Source of the DNA: Gremmenia infestans
Lineage: Eukaryota > Ascomycota > Leotiomycetes > Helotiales > Hamatocanthoscyphaceae
DNA length: 64,000 nt
Assembly (NCBI GenBank): GCA_032629725.1
Contig: JAFEVB010000029.1
Span: 372,001-436,000, forward strand
Reading direction: 5' to 3'
Positions within the stretch are counted from its first letter, which is position 1. Every line of letters starts with the position of its first letter. The notes beneath the pieces were generated by a model that saw only the letters and a program-made list of their open reading frames with translations, was not told the DNA's origin and made no database searches. Positions 11,071 through 23,123 of this stretch are shown piece by piece. Made by a program: the position numbers and the translations under genes.

Positions 11071-13552
11071 CTATGACATCCCGACGAGATCAACCTCGTC
11101 AATGACCTTTTGTCCCAACGGAACCTCCTCTTCATCACTCTCACCATCCCCGCGTTTCCATTCCCACTCCTCAACCTTATCTAACACCCACTTGGTCGCC
11201 TTGCCCTCATATCGTTTCAACATGTTTCCCAAGCCTGTAACCTCACTCTTCTCGACGGCCCCAAACCGATTTTTGCGCACTTTGCGAGCGTTCTCTTCGT
11301 CGTTCCAACAGGAGTGATCAGAGGAGACAAATATCAGGGAGCTAGCTTTGTACCACGATGAGAGGTATGTGTCTGTTTCGGAGCGGACGGGGCGCAGAGA
11401 GCCGGTTACAAACGATAGGACGCCAGGGACGCGGGATTTGACATCTGTGGTGCTGTTAGTCTTTAAAGATGAAGGAAAGAAGAAACGGAGGGGAAATACC
11501 TCGAGAAATAAGCAGTTGTTTGATGCCCAGATAGGCATCACCTACTCCCATTAGAGTGAGGGATGCCGAATCGTTGAGTTGAAGATAATTGTCCCACAGG
11601 TAGCAAAGCAGCTCTTTTGACTGTTGCTCTTTAGCTGGCTCTTGAGGTCTTGGGATATAAGCCTCTTCATCCTGGGGAGATGTAACATGTTGTGGTATAT
11701 TCACGTCGACGACGCCGAAGCCATTTTCGATTGCCCAGTCTATGTAGGGCATTAAGTCATCACCCTACACAAATATTAGTCAAACACCACGACCAGAATA
11801 TTAGAGATGGCAGACCATAAAAGCATTGTGAGCCTCCACAGAGTTATCAAGTGAGTCTGCTTGAGCAACGATCTCAGGCCTAGATCGGTTAGCAAAGGTA
11901 GTTCGTCATGGAAAAGGAACATACGAGTCGTGCACAATGAGAATAACCTTCTTGGCGAATTGGATCTTCGGCGTCACCAAAACCTGATCGGCAAAAGACT
12001 TACTCAGCATCTTCCGCATTATGGGCATCGAGATCATGTTGTGTTTCTTGCTGAGAATTCCCTTCTGGTATGCTCTCATGACATCGTGTAATCTCGGTGC
12101 ATTGCGATGTTGCAAGTCCTTGATGGGAATAACGCCTGGTCGCATGCACTCCCAATATGGCGCTTGGTATTCTTTGACATGTTGGATATCTCGGGCCGCT
12201 TTCTCATTCAGCGGTGGTATAACCATCCTCTCTGGAGGTTCGCCCATCAGTGTCTTTGCGACAGCTAACGCTGATCTCGAAATTGCTCGGAGGTTGTATC
12301 CACCCTCTAGGCACACTGCAATCTTTCCATTTGCAAGAGACATCAACATGTGCGTCATGTGAGAATAGCAAGCAGGTGTGACATAGCACCCGCCGAGGTC
12401 ATCACCAGCTGCGGCATCGAAACCAGCAGAGATAATGACAAGATCAGGGTCAAACTCATGAGCTATAGGCATTACAAGCTTTTGAAATGCAGCCATGTAT
12501 TCACCGTCACCCATTCCTTGATCATGCCATGCGATGTTGACGTTCTTACCAATGCCGACGCCAGCACCGCGTTTATCAGGTCCGCCGTCAGGAATACCCT
12601 CGTCGTCTGGTTGACCGGGGTAGAACAATCCATTCTGATAGACATGTAGTGAAATATACAGAACATTGGGGTTTTCATAGAACATGTTCTGGATCCCGTT
12701 TCCGTGATGTACATCCCAATCCAAGATGAGGATCTTTCTGCAAACATCTGGATAATCCTGCATACAGACACTAGCTGCAATAGGGACATTGTTGAATATG
12801 CAGAACCCCATAGACTCGCTAGGTTCGGCGTGATGACCTGGTGGTCGGATAACAGCAATGGCATTTTTGACTCGGCCCTCAACCACGTTTTTGCACGTCT
12901 CAATGGCACCACCAGCTGAGATAAGGGCAGCATAGTATGTAAGGCTGCCAACATATAACGATTTCCGACCGGCATCGAACCATTCCGTCATCTCACGTAG
13001 CTCCTTGGGCGATTTGTATGACAAATCCTTCACCCAATTGAAATGAGATGCGGTGTGCACAGTGCAGATTTCATCTTCTCGTGCTACCCGTGCTGGTATC
13101 CGCCACATGTATTTAGTGGGCGAATCTTTCAAAATCTCGGTCAGCTCATTTTCTTTGCCTTCGAATAATAATCCCGCATTGCTAAATTCTTTCATGATGG
13201 ACTCTATTCGACGTGGGTCTTCAGGGTGGTGTGGGTTTTCAGAGAAGTCGGCGTTGGCGTGATACTTCATTCTTATATCGTAACAGCAACCTGTTGGAAG
13301 GGAAAGTTTGCGATGGGTGGTTTGGGTTGCGATATCAGATGAGTGCTGCGATTGACTAGGTGTTTCATCATCGGCTGTCCCCAGGAATTGGTTGGTCGTA
13401 TTTGATGGTTCAGTGCTTTCCAGTGCTCGAGGGTCCACGAAACCGTTTTGTAAGTGGCCGTTGGTGTTGGTGTTGAATGAATGTATATTTTCTTGCATGA
13501 CCGTATCGAGCTGGCTGTCCCGCAGCATGTTTTCTGTCATTACATGGTCCAT
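11071..13552 (-). CDS. hda1: Class II histone deacetylase Hda1 with C-terminal Arb2 domain
   Basis: Zinc-dependent lysine deacetylase of the Hda1 type, a nuclear co-repressor that removes acetyl groups from histone tails. Exons complement(11925..13552, 11816..11879, 11500..11764, 11071..11444) give 776 residues; introns are 45, 51 and 55 bp. After a disordered 85-residue N-terminus the catalytic domain shows RPPGHHAEP (H240/H241), GFCIFNN, LDWDVHHGNG (zinc ligands D280 and H282), SAGFDAAAGDDLGG (third Asp ligand near 384) and CLEGGYN. From about residue 520 the protein continues as an Arb2-type domain (VILIVHDSPEIVAQ, DYIDWAIENGFGVVDVN-like block, SSDHSCWNDEENARKVRKNRFG). This HDAC-plus-Arb2 layout is the standard fungal Hda1 architecture. 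The start at 13552 lies about 100 bp downstream of the stop of a small membrane-protein gene on the same strand, so its promoter is either very short or overlaps that gene. Confidence 0.95.
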
Positions 13553-13649
13553 GCTGGCGACAGCAAGGTGGGCCTCGAGAGTGATATTGTACAGGAGTCG
13601 ATGCGAGATGTCGTCGAGGAAGCAACTGGGAAGTTTACTTGAGCAACAA

Positions 13650-13911
13650 CTATCGCTCGGAGCGACGTCTCTCGATGAGCTCTACCAAGGGCCGAAGGGA
13701 CTCGTCTCTATGCAGAATCTGGCGTTCCGCGGCCTCCTGGAGACTCCAATGATTTGTGAGTGCAATGGCACCAACAGCAAAAGCCGCCAAAGCTACCTAA
13801 AAGGTGTCAGCAGTGTTTTCACAAGGTAGATGCGGATGAAAAATATACAAAGTAGAGCACGATGTAAAAGATAGAGGCGAGTAGAGGCTGCTCCTGCATC
13901 TTGGCTTCCAT
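13650..13911 (-). CDS. Small single-pass membrane protein (69 aa), unrecognised
   Basis: Exons complement(13849..13911) and complement(13650..13796) are joined over a 52 bp intron with donor GTATAT, branch CTGAC and acceptor TTTTAG. The intron is in phase 0 and the product is 69 residues. The protein starts MEAKMQEQPLL, has one hydrophobic helix at about residues 11-34 (ASIFYIVLYFVALAAFAVGA) formed exactly across the splice, and ends in a charged, helical tail (EAAERQILHRDES, VELIERRRSER). The splice yields one clean membrane helix followed by an amphipathic tail, which random sequence would be unlikely to give. It sits head-to-tail with hda1, leaving a gap of only 97 bp. I do not recognise the family. 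It could be a small mitochondrial or ER membrane protein. The start could lie further upstream, since the frame stays open. Confidence 0.6.
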
Positions 13912-15278
13912 CAGGTCTCGCGGGGAAGGAGATATATCTATCCAATAGAATGGATATTGAAAGAACAATAGCGATGATAAAGATGCAACAGTGGTGAATG
14001 TATGACAATGTATGGAATGTGGAAGCAATGTGAAGGGAAGGGAAGAAAGACATAGCCAAGCGCGACGACAATAGAAGAAGGGACAGAGAGATTCGAGAAG
14101 CGTCATGTGACGGAAGGCGCGAAGCATATCCATTCATCCTGCACCTTCCCTCCCCATGTTACATAAACCAAGCCTTGCTTGCCCTAGCTCCAGCTCCCAC
14201 TTCCATCGTTCTTTGCATCCACCAAAACACATATAGTTAAAAGCCAAGCGTTGAATTCAAAGCGCAATCAAGTGAGTGGAGTGAAATGGATGTGTAAACC
14301 GACCTTAACCTTAAACCTCGACCACCCTCTTCCGTCCCGCTTCAATCATACAAATCCTCCACTAGTATTATTAAATAATTCGCGCGACACGAAAACGCAT
14401 GATAAAATCGGAGGGGCCGATGAATTGATGATGTTGGGGCGAAATGGGTGTAGATGTGAAAGGGATAGAGATGTTCTGGAAGGAAGACGCGATTCGCGAA
14501 GGGTGCTAATCGAGGGACGCCGCCTTTGCCGGATGAGAAAGGCAGCTGTAAAGCAGCCACATATAGTTACTCAAGACAAAGTATAGTATCACCAGATCTT
14601 TTATTTGTGGTCAGGTTTCAATTTACGAGTTTTAATAGCAGAAAGAGGGGTTTAGCTGCTGATAGAGTTGTATCTGCCTTGCCGCCATCGAGTAGCTTGC
14701 TTTAAGCCCTTCAAGCGAATTGTTTTGCTAATATACAGGGTGTTGTCACCAATCTGCAATCCAAGGATTATAACATGACTAAAGCTAGGTATCAATTGGC
14801 GAAATAGGTTTTTAGATATGATCATTTATGCCTTATTTAGGGATCAAACCACTAAGAAATAGTCTTTATACTAGATTAAGACGTTCCCGAGAGCCGGAGC
14901 TCAGATAAGCCTTAGCCTAGTTGTTAGTATCACAGGTATGATCACTTCTTACTAGCTAGTATGCATTGGTAAGACTTGACTCAGGTTATGGTGGTTGGTA
15001 TTGATGTGATGTCTATGTCTAAGTGTGGAAAGCAGAGCGAAGAGGTGATGCCTCTGCGTCGCTTAGTCATCCGGGGTCAGGTCACATGACCATAAATCCC
15101 ACATGCCGACAGCGATGATCAACAATCGATATCATGGCCTTCAAGATGCTGAATGTTTCACGGGAAATAAAGATTCAAAGAACATCTAATTTATTGCTAT
15201 CAAAGCCTGCCTTTCATTACATTACTGCAAGGCAAAGGTTACTCATGATTCGTAAGCTCGAGGTAGAGGTAAGAATTC
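13912..15278. other. Intergenic region
   Basis: About 1.4 kb between the small membrane-protein gene and the 3' end of the GAPDH gene. The left part should be the promoter of the small gene and perhaps of hda1. The stretch 14750-14960 is AT-rich. Open frames at 14251-14586 on both strands lack recognisable features. Confidence 0.55.
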
Positions 15279-16471
15279 CTACTTGGCACCGGCATCAACC
15301 TTGGCAATGTAGCTGAGGAGGTCAAGAACACGGCGGGAGTACTATATTTGTTAACAGTTGCATCGTTTTCATGAGAGTGTTCACTTACTCCCCATTCATT
15401 ATCATACCACGCGACCAGTTTTACGAAGTTGTCGTTCTGAGCGATGATTAGCACGATTTTTTCAACTCTCCAGGGCGTAAAATTAACTTACCAAAGAGAT
15501 ACCAGCCTTGGCATCGAAGATTGAGGAGTGGGTGTCTCCGTTCAAATCGGTGCTGACAACAGCATCCTCAGTGTAGCCCAATATGCCCTTAAGTTCGCCC
15601 TCGGAAGCTTCCTTGATGACAGCCTTGATCTCATCATAAGTAGCACCCTTCTCAATGCGGACAGTCAAGTCAACAACGGAAACGTTGGAGGTTGGTACAC
15701 GCATGGACATTCCAGTAAGTTTGCCATTGAGAGCTGGGATGACCTTTCCGACAGCCTTGGCGGCACCGGTGCTGGAAGGGATGATGTTTTGAGCCGCAGT
15801 ACGGCCTCCACGCCAGTCCTTGGAAGATGGACCGTCGACAGTCTTTTGGGTGGCAGTATAGGAGTGGATGGTGGTCATGAGACCCTCAATGATGGTGAAC
15901 TTGTCGTTGATAACCTTGGCAAGGGGAGCGAGGCAGTTGGTTGTGCAAGAGGCGTTGGAGATGACCTCAACATCAGACTTGTAGGTCTTCTCGTTGACAC
16001 CCATAACGTACATGGGAGCATCGCCGGAAGGAGCAGAGATGACAACCTTCTTGGCGCCACCCTTCAAATGAGCCTTGGCCTTCTCGGTGGTGGTGAAGAC
16101 ACCAGTAGACTCAACAATGTAGTATGCACCGGTCTCGCTCCATGGGATGTCGGCGGGGTCCTTCTTGGAGTAGAACTTGACGACCTTGCCATTGACTTTC
16201 AATCCGTCATCGATGGCCTCGATTGTGCCCTTGAATTGACCGTGGGTAGAGTCGTACTTGAGCATGTATGCCTGTGCGTTGAAGTCAGCGTCTTTGCCAG
16301 TTGAAAATTTGCAATTTTTGAAAGCGATAGCGGGGAACTTACAGCGTAGTGGGGTTCGATGAAGGGATCGTTGACGGCGACAATGTCAATGTCGTCATGC
16401 TCAACAGCATTGCGGAAGACGATACGACCGATACGGCCGAATCCGTTGATACCGACCTTGGTAGGAGCCAT
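15279..16471 (-). CDS. gpd1: Glyceraldehyde-3-phosphate dehydrogenase
   Basis: Cytosolic glycolytic enzyme that oxidises and phosphorylates glyceraldehyde 3-phosphate using NAD+. Exons complement(16343..16471, 15492..16271, 15389..15436, 15279..15341) give 339 residues, the normal length. All joins keep phase 0. Visible motifs are the NAD-binding VGINGFGRIGR at the N-terminus, the active-site SNASCTTNC with the catalytic Cys at about residue 152, the HSYTATQKTVDGPS block, GKLTGMSMRVPT, and WYDNEWG|YSRRVLDLL created across the last splice. Exon 3 has only 16 codons. A second plus-strand frame of about 258 codons lies antisense to exon 2, a common shadow in codon-biased GAPDH genes. Upstream (16480-16740) the coding strand is rich in C/T, as in strong fungal promoters, and a 5'-UTR intron starting at a GTATGT near 16630 is possible. 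Confidence 0.98.
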
Positions 16472-18683
16472 GATTGTGATTCTGGAAGTGTGTGTTAGGT
16501 TGACGTTGTGATATGGGGACCAAGATAGCGGGAAGAGCTCCAACCAGAGCTAGAATGAGGGGTAGAAGAGAACAGATTAATGGAGATGGAGCGGTGGATG
16601 GGGGCAGAGGAAAGAAGGTTGTATACATACAAGTATGATCTTGAGAGGGATTTCTGTTCAGGTGGTTGTTATTGCAAGAGATATGGTGAGAGGGAAGATT
16701 CGGCGAGAGAGGGGGGAAGAAGGTTTGTTTTGTAGTGGTGGGGTGTTTATTCGTTGGGCGGAACGGGCACGCTAGGCGTGGGGCTAAGGTGGAACTTCTG
16801 GCAGTACGGAGTGACGAGGCTGCAATCATATTAAATTTAGTACACTTGTATTAATTATTTGCTTGGTATTGCCTGCCATCTTTATCACGCCGAATCCCTT
16901 CCCGGCCGAGAAGCCTTTTCTTTCTTTGCGCTTTACTTGAGTACATCTCCAGATGACGATAATCATATCCATTTTTAACAGCTTACTCCGTAGAACTTGG
17001 AAAGTCATCCAGCTATAAGATACTCGCTCCAAAGGTTCGGAATGTTTCGGTAGTCTGGTAAACTCACGATAACTCGGCTGAAGGACTAAAGAGTTATCCG
17101 AATATCCTAAATACCTTGGTCCGAATCATGCCATGGTAAGGATATAAATATTAGGAACAGGAGCTTCCCTCGTAAACAAAGTTGAAGCTCTTCAATGCAC
17201 GCTGGGATGTCAGCGATTGCTCAGTCCCACTTCCCGGCCGGTCAGCTAAGGATCTTGCCACTCCTACCCACTCCATCCTCAAAACACGTGTTGTGCAATT
17301 TCTCCTATTGCATGATATGATCTATTGACTCGATTATTATCACCTCATCAGCTTGGTCAATCTCAACGAGATATCATAAATGCTGGCGTTATTGCTTTCA
17401 CTCCTGACAAATATTGCCTGTGTGTGGTGACCGGCGAGAAGCTCGGGTTTTCTTTTTGTTGATAACGCCCCACGCTCAAGACAGTGCGAAGCTTGAATAC
17501 GTGCGTCAAAAGACTTTGATTGTCAGGCGAAGGCGAAGGCCCGACTTTTTAGTATATATCATGAACGTCCCAGTCAATCAACAGCTGTAATATTATGAAC
17601 ACCTTGATGATTAATCAGAAGCATGGAAAGAATGGACTTTCTCTAGAATTACGTGAGGCTTTGAGTTACCGGTAGTCGGTATCTTTAGCTGGAACCTGTC
17701 CCGTTCTTCTTTTTAGTCTCTACAATGTTCGAAGCGCTATTACACGTTGTTCCGATCTTCTGTCAATCTCATAAGCCTTGCTAGTTCGCAAGAAAGTGAA
17801 GGAAAGGAATAAATTTCACGTGATAACGCGAAGAATGTTGTTTTCTGTTATTTTTATACGCTTGCTTCCGTATTTCATATACGTATTTAGATGAAACCGA
17901 AGAATACACAAAGTCTAGAAGTTACACAAGCAATCAGATTGACAAAATCAAATATCAACGCTGTTTATGACCAAAGCTCCCCTTTCCGGATACTTGAAAT
18001 CTCAAGAGTAACTCCCGGACCAGTTCTCCCCAAATCTATTATACAGGACTTTGTAACTCATCACTTAATTACGGTCCAAATTTGAAAAGGCTACTCCTTT
18101 CGACATTATATATTCCGGCTTACTCCGAAGTATAGAACTGGCTTGTCAGCCTATAGATTTAGTAAGAAGCAACCTTCAACTCCCTAAAGCAACCTAGCAA
18201 GCAATCAGTAAAGACAGAGAAAACGACAAAAACCAATTGCCAAAACAACTAGAAAGAGAAAACAAGTATAAAAGCTCTTGATATGCTCGAGGTCAACGAG
18301 CCTTTACCCCGGAAGCTTAATCAAGAAGAGAGGAACCAAAGTAGAAAGTTCAAGAAAAGACCCAAACACCAACCTTTCTATATCAATATCAAATCTAGAT
18401 TCTTCACAATAAGCGACAGATAAATCTAATCAATAATAATAGCACATAAAGATAAAAGCCCGGAAAGATAGATACAGTACTATGCTGTGCCCCTGAACAA
18501 CATCCCTTACGTAAGCGATCCTCCAGCTCGGCTAGTCAAAATATTCCAACTCGTACGACATCGAAACCTCCCATCCATCCCATCCCATCCCAAGTACCTC
18601 CGTACCATCAATTGAACACACCCTCTCCTCATAACTGACGCCTCCCTCTCCACTCTCCCAACAACCCCCTCACACCCGCAGCC
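16472..18683. other. Divergent intergenic region (gpd1 / cox5)
   Basis: About 2.2 kb. The first 300 bp are the pyrimidine-rich gpd1 leader and promoter as read on the minus strand. The 300 bp before 18683 hold the cox5 promoter, A-rich then C/T-rich with CCATCCCATCCCATCCC near 18575. The middle (17040-18400) is AT-rich with no supported gene. Confidence 0.6.
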
Positions 18684-19489
18684 ATGCTCCGACAATCCGT
18701 TCTACGCAGCTCTGCTTCGCTCACCCGCAGCAGCACAGCAGCAGTCGCGGTCCGAACCGTCCACGCCCACGCCGTCTCCAACCCAACGCTGGCTGGTATC
18801 GAGAAGCGATGGGAGACCATGCCGCCGCAGGAACAGGCCGAGCTGTGGATGCAGCTGCGCGATCGCATGAAGGTTAATTGGGCCGATATGACGCTGCAGG
18901 AGAAGAAAGCTTGTATGTCCTCACATCCGCCGTCCCATGCTCTCCCCACCTCACCTACACCTCTCCAATGCCAATGCCCAATGCCCACCATGCACCAATT
19001 GCACCGGAAGTTGTGGGATGAAGAAGAATTGAACCGAAAGACCGGAGTATATAGCTAACACTGTCTCGAATGAACAGCATACTACATCGCCTTTGGCGAG
19101 CACGGCCCCCGCGCCGGCACGCCCCCCGGAGAAGGCTGGAAAGTGGCAGGTTTAACTGGTGTTGGCCTCGGTGTAGCCTTCGTGCTTTTCTGCGCGGTGC
19201 GGATGTTTGCTGGCGCGGCGCCAGGTACGATGAACAAGGAGTATCAAGAGGCTACGAATGCGTATCTGAAGGTATGTGCATTCTTACTCTTCATCTACGT
19301 TACCATAATATCAATGAGCTTTGCTTCGACGGGGGATGCAATTGGGATATGATATGATGTTACTATTTATGGAGGGGCATTTTGCTAACCCATTTTCCCC
19401 AGGCACAAAACTCAGAACCAATCTCCGGTATCTCATCCGAAGGATACTCAGGAAAAGGACAAGTACAAAGCGCGCCGAAGAAGGACTAA
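18684..19489 (+). CDS. cox5: Cytochrome c oxidase subunit V (mammalian COX IV homologue), mitochondrial
   Basis: Nuclear-encoded subunit of respiratory complex IV in the inner mitochondrial membrane. Exons 18684..18912, 19078..19271 and 19403..19489 give 169 residues, the usual length. The N-terminus (MLRQSVLRSSASLTRSS) is a mitochondrial presequence rich in Arg and Ser. The family block follows: IEKRWETMPPQEQAELWMQL, then TLQEKKASYYIAFGEHGPRA across the first splice, PPGEGWKV, one membrane helix (LTGVGLGVAFVLFCAVRMF), the matrix/IMS segment MNKEYQEATNAYLK, and SEGYSGKGQVQSAPKKD at the end. Intron 1 is 165 bp with branch GCTAAC; intron 2 is 131 bp. The splice choice at 19078 gives Ser where Ala is common in relatives, which is conservative. 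Confidence 0.93.
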
Positions 19490-20601
19490 AACCCTTCGCC
19501 ATAAAAACAAAACAGAACCCAATATCTTTATCTCCTTTTCTTTTGTAGAGACTGCCTGCGAACGAACGAATGGATGGGATGTAACTTGCACATATTGAGT
19601 TGGATGGGAGTGGAACTTTCTCCGGGGGTGGGAAGTGATGTGATGTGATGATGATGGATGGGGAGTAAGTGAGGAAGCGGGGATAGAAGAAAGAAAGAAC
19701 TTGTACAAATTGCGACTTTACTTGACTTGACTTGCGTGTTAGAGAATTGAAGAGGTGTTTATCTATACTGGCTCTATTCCTGCCTTGCTGAAGTGATCTA
19801 TCTATCTATCTTTCCATCACACAAATAGCCTCGAGTCTAAGGCGCGAACGAATATACGAGGTTGCGTTGCATGAGACTCCCTCCCTTATCACAATCTCCC
19901 AAAACGTTACTTTTCCCTCCCTTCCCAACAGCATTTCTACCTTATAGCAACCTTATCGATTGATTTACCCGCTTATAATTAGCTGTCGCTGTCCCTTTAT
20001 ATATGGTATCAAATAATCTAAGGTAGAGAGAGGCTCTTGAATAAGAGCGAGTGAGTCGGTTTCGTGTGACGGAGAGGAATGACTATGAATGCACGCACCA
20101 AATATATCGATCGATTGATTGATTGATGGATGGATGGATGGTAAATAGTATACTCGAGGTATCAGGGAGGGCAGAGAGGGTGCTTGTGATGAATAGGTAG
20201 CGGATGTAAGGGCTAAGTAGCTTGGGTAGCTGGTTGTTAGTCTGGTCTTGTCTTGTGTGTCCATCTATTCAGATAAGTCACTCGATCAAAATGCACAAGA
20301 GTTTAAGGATCTCTATAAATAAAGGAAGGCATGAAAGTTAATTATGTTTATAGTTTTAAAAGTATATAGATATTCTTTTTCTCTTGCATTTTCTGTTATA
20401 TTCGCTCACTCACTCATTACATATATATACCATTCTTATCAATCCATCCATACGTAACATATTTACACCCCTCCCCCCTCTCTCTCTTATATAAAATCCC
20501 CAACGCCTTGTTATTCCCATCCATCCATTCCATACCAATCCCCCCTCAATAGGAGGAAGATACTCACTCATAACTCTAATCTTCTTCCCAATACCCTCAC
20601 A
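19490..20601. other. Convergent intergenic region with simple repeats
   Basis: About 1.1 kb between the 3' ends of cox5 and mcx1. It contains pyrimidine-rich tracts and a GATT/GGAT microsatellite. No gene is supported. Confidence 0.6.
20113..20141. repeat. GATT / GGAT microsatellite
   Basis: A run of GATT units passes directly into GGAT units in the cox5-mcx1 intergenic region. It looks like a decayed tetranucleotide microsatellite with a T-to-G shift of its unit. Confidence 0.85.
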
Positions 20602-22390
20602 TCACATCCCCGAACTCCCCACCCTCCTCAACCGTTCAAAACTCCCCGCCCCCTGATCCAGCCCATCACCATCCCCGCCCATCCGCCCAAACCAAACTCC
20701 CTCCTCCTTTTCAAACGCTTCATCGAAAAGTTTACTCTGGCCTCTCGACCAACAACGCGGCATTTTAGCTTTCTCTTCATCCCCTTCATCTTCAGCTATA
20801 CTATCGTCTGGCTTACCAGGAGCAGAAGACGAAGTATAGGTGCGCACGAAAGCCTCATCAATCAAACAAAACCTAATCCCACTCCCCGGCCCCCAAAACA
20901 TAACCTCCTGCAACACGCCCTCCAGTATTCCCCTCAAGCCCCTCGCGCCAATCCCACCCCCTTCTTCCACCCTGCCGAGCGCTCTCTCAGCAACGGCATG
21001 CAGCGCGCCGGTGGAGAAGCGCAGGGATATGCCGTAGGTGTTGAAGAGCGCTGTGTATTGTTTGACGAGAGAGTTTTTCGGCTCGGTGAGGATAGATATG
21101 AGGTGCGTGAGGGAAAGGGGGGATAGGGAGACGGTGAGGGGGATGCGGCCGAGGAGCTCGGGGATTAGGCCATAGGATTGGAGGTCCGTGGGGGTTACTT
21201 TGTGCAGCTTACTTTTCGGTGATTTCTTATTCCCTGTTGGTGATTTTTGACTTGGGACATGGGGCGCTTTTAGCTGTGCTCCGAATCCTATACTGGTACC
21301 GGAGGATAAACGTTTGGAGATGATGGACTCCAGACCAACGAATGCGCCGGCGAAGACGAAGAGGATGTTGGAGGTGTCGATGGTGTATTGCTCGCCCTTC
21401 GCCGCAGCAGGTGTCTTATCCCCGCCGTCTTTCGGCTCGGGTTTGGAGCTTTTGTCAGCTGTCGTTTTCACGGTTACTGTTGTGCCTTCTATCATTTTCA
21501 ATAAACCTTGCTGGACCCCCTCACCGGATACATCACGACCATGGGTCATAACAGCCGGTTTTGCTAGCTTGTCGAGTTCATCGAAGAAAATAATGCCTGT
21601 CTCGCATTTCGAGACGGAGTGTGAGGATGCGAGGAGGAGTCGCTCGATCGAGGACTCTATGTCCGTTCCTATGTACCCGGCTTGGGTTAGGGAGGAGCAG
21701 TCTACGGTTGCAAAGGGGACTTCTAGGACGCGGGCGAGGGTTTGAAGGATGTAGGTTTTCCCTACGCCCGAGGGGCCGAGGAGGAGGAGATTGGATTTCT
21801 CTATTGTGGTTGGGGAGTTGTCGTAGAGGAGGTGGGAACCTAGTTCCGGCTCTACGCGTCTGATGGCATTTAGGTCCACGGTATTAACGTGCCCGGGATA
21901 TTCATCTGGAAGTACGTATGTCAGTGGGTGTCAGGTGATGGGATGAAAGGGACGTACTTTCAACAGGATGAGAACTCTCTTCATTTTCCCTGTCCCGCCG
22001 TGCTTTACGCTGGCGTTCTTCTTTTGCATATCGCTCCTCCTCTTCTGCTTCTTGCCGGCGAAGTTCTCGGATGCGTTGGTAGTGGTTGAAGATGGCTACA
22101 CTAGTGACTTTCTTTGCTTTGTCTTGTCCCACCACAAACTTATCGAGGTGCTCTTTCAAGAGGGACGGGGTGAGTTTCGATGCTCCTGTTCTGGATGCCT
22201 CGGATAAGGGACCTTCAGTAGGTCGACCTGGCTCATATGTGCCTGTCCAGCTATGGCTTTGGAAGTCTGAGCGGCGGAATTGGGAGGTTAGTAAGCGTGG
22301 GATGGTGGAGAGATGGCGGCGGGTGGGGTTGAATATGAGGAGTGATCTAGGGGAGGGGTTGAGGGGGAACGTCCGGTAGATGACCGGCAT
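20602..22390 (-). CDS. mcx1: Mitochondrial ClpX-like AAA+ unfoldase (Mcx1)
   Basis: AAA+ ATPase of the ClpX family, acting in the mitochondrial matrix as an unfoldase. Exons complement(21958..22390) and complement(20602..21905), joined over a 52 bp intron (donor GTACGT, acceptor TTCCAG), give 578 residues. The N-terminus is an Arg/Ser-rich presequence and lacks the bacterial zinc-binding domain. LLKEHLDKFVVGQDKAKKV begins the ClpX core. Further motifs are Walker A GPSGVGKT, pore loop AGYIGTD (GYVG in bacteria), Walker B IIFFDELDK, RDVSGEGVQQGLLKMIEGT, IGFGAQLK (the IGF tripeptide that docks ClpP in bacteria), and arginine-finger region LIPELLGRIP. A Lys/Pro-rich insert of about 25 residues replaces the loop after VTVKTT. 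The gene faces away from glycogen branching enzyme across a 730 bp spacer. Confidence 0.92.
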
Positions 22391-23123
22391 GTTGGTGAGA
22401 GAGAGAAACTATCATAACTGCTTCATAGAGGAGGAGAAGGCTGTTCTTGTACAATCAGTCCAATACAGTGCTCGAGTGAGAATGAAGGTGTACGTGAATG
22501 AGTGAGTATTGTGGTGATGCTGCGGGGTGCGATATCGGGTACAGTAAGCGTAGAAGCTTAGATGGGAAGCTCTGGGGAAATTGTGGGGTGGGGAGGTTCT
22601 TTCGGGTTTGAAGGTTTTAATACTGTAGACTGAGGTACTGTAGGATAAGATGAGGATAAATGAAGATGAAACTCAAACTCAAACTCAAACTATACAATAG
22701 ACAGGAACTCACTCCAACCTTATATCACGTGTAAATATTCATCTCGTTGAGATGGAGCAAGGCAAGGAGGCAAGGTTAGCTGGAAAGGGAATTGTTGCCG
22801 ATAGATTGCATTGCTGCACAGGGGTGCGACTGCGACGTCATGGCATGGCTGGGGAGTTCACCTTGTGGGCCTGACCTGGCTTGGCTGCTGCTGCATACCT
22901 ACCTATGAACTGTTGGAGGCGAAAAGAAACGACCCCGCACAATATTTCGCTGTACCGAGTATTCCATTCGACTGGGGAAGAATAAAGAAAGACCTGATTG
23001 TGTTCTCTTTACAAACACAAACATTCCACTTCTCTTCCGTTGTGACTGATGAATTGGCATTGAAAGCCCCAGGAACATCTCCCCACTAGCTCTCTCACTG
23101 CACAAGACAACAAGAACGCAATT
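22391..23123. other. Divergent promoter region (mcx1 / gbe1)
   Basis: About 730 bp between two divergent starts. ACTCAAACTC-type short repeats lie near 22670-22690. No gene is seen. Confidence 0.6.

Noticed and set aside
13793..14137. Minus-strand frame of 114 codons with a hydrophobic stretch
   Set aside because: Lies in the leader and intron of the small membrane-protein gene; the spliced model explains the region better.
14251..14586. Plus-strand frame of 111 codons
   Set aside because: Low complexity, with an equally open opposite strand and no recognisable feature.
15528..16304. Plus-strand open frame of about 258 codons
   Set aside because: Exactly antisense to GAPDH exon 2; codon bias of highly expressed genes commonly leaves the opposite strand open.
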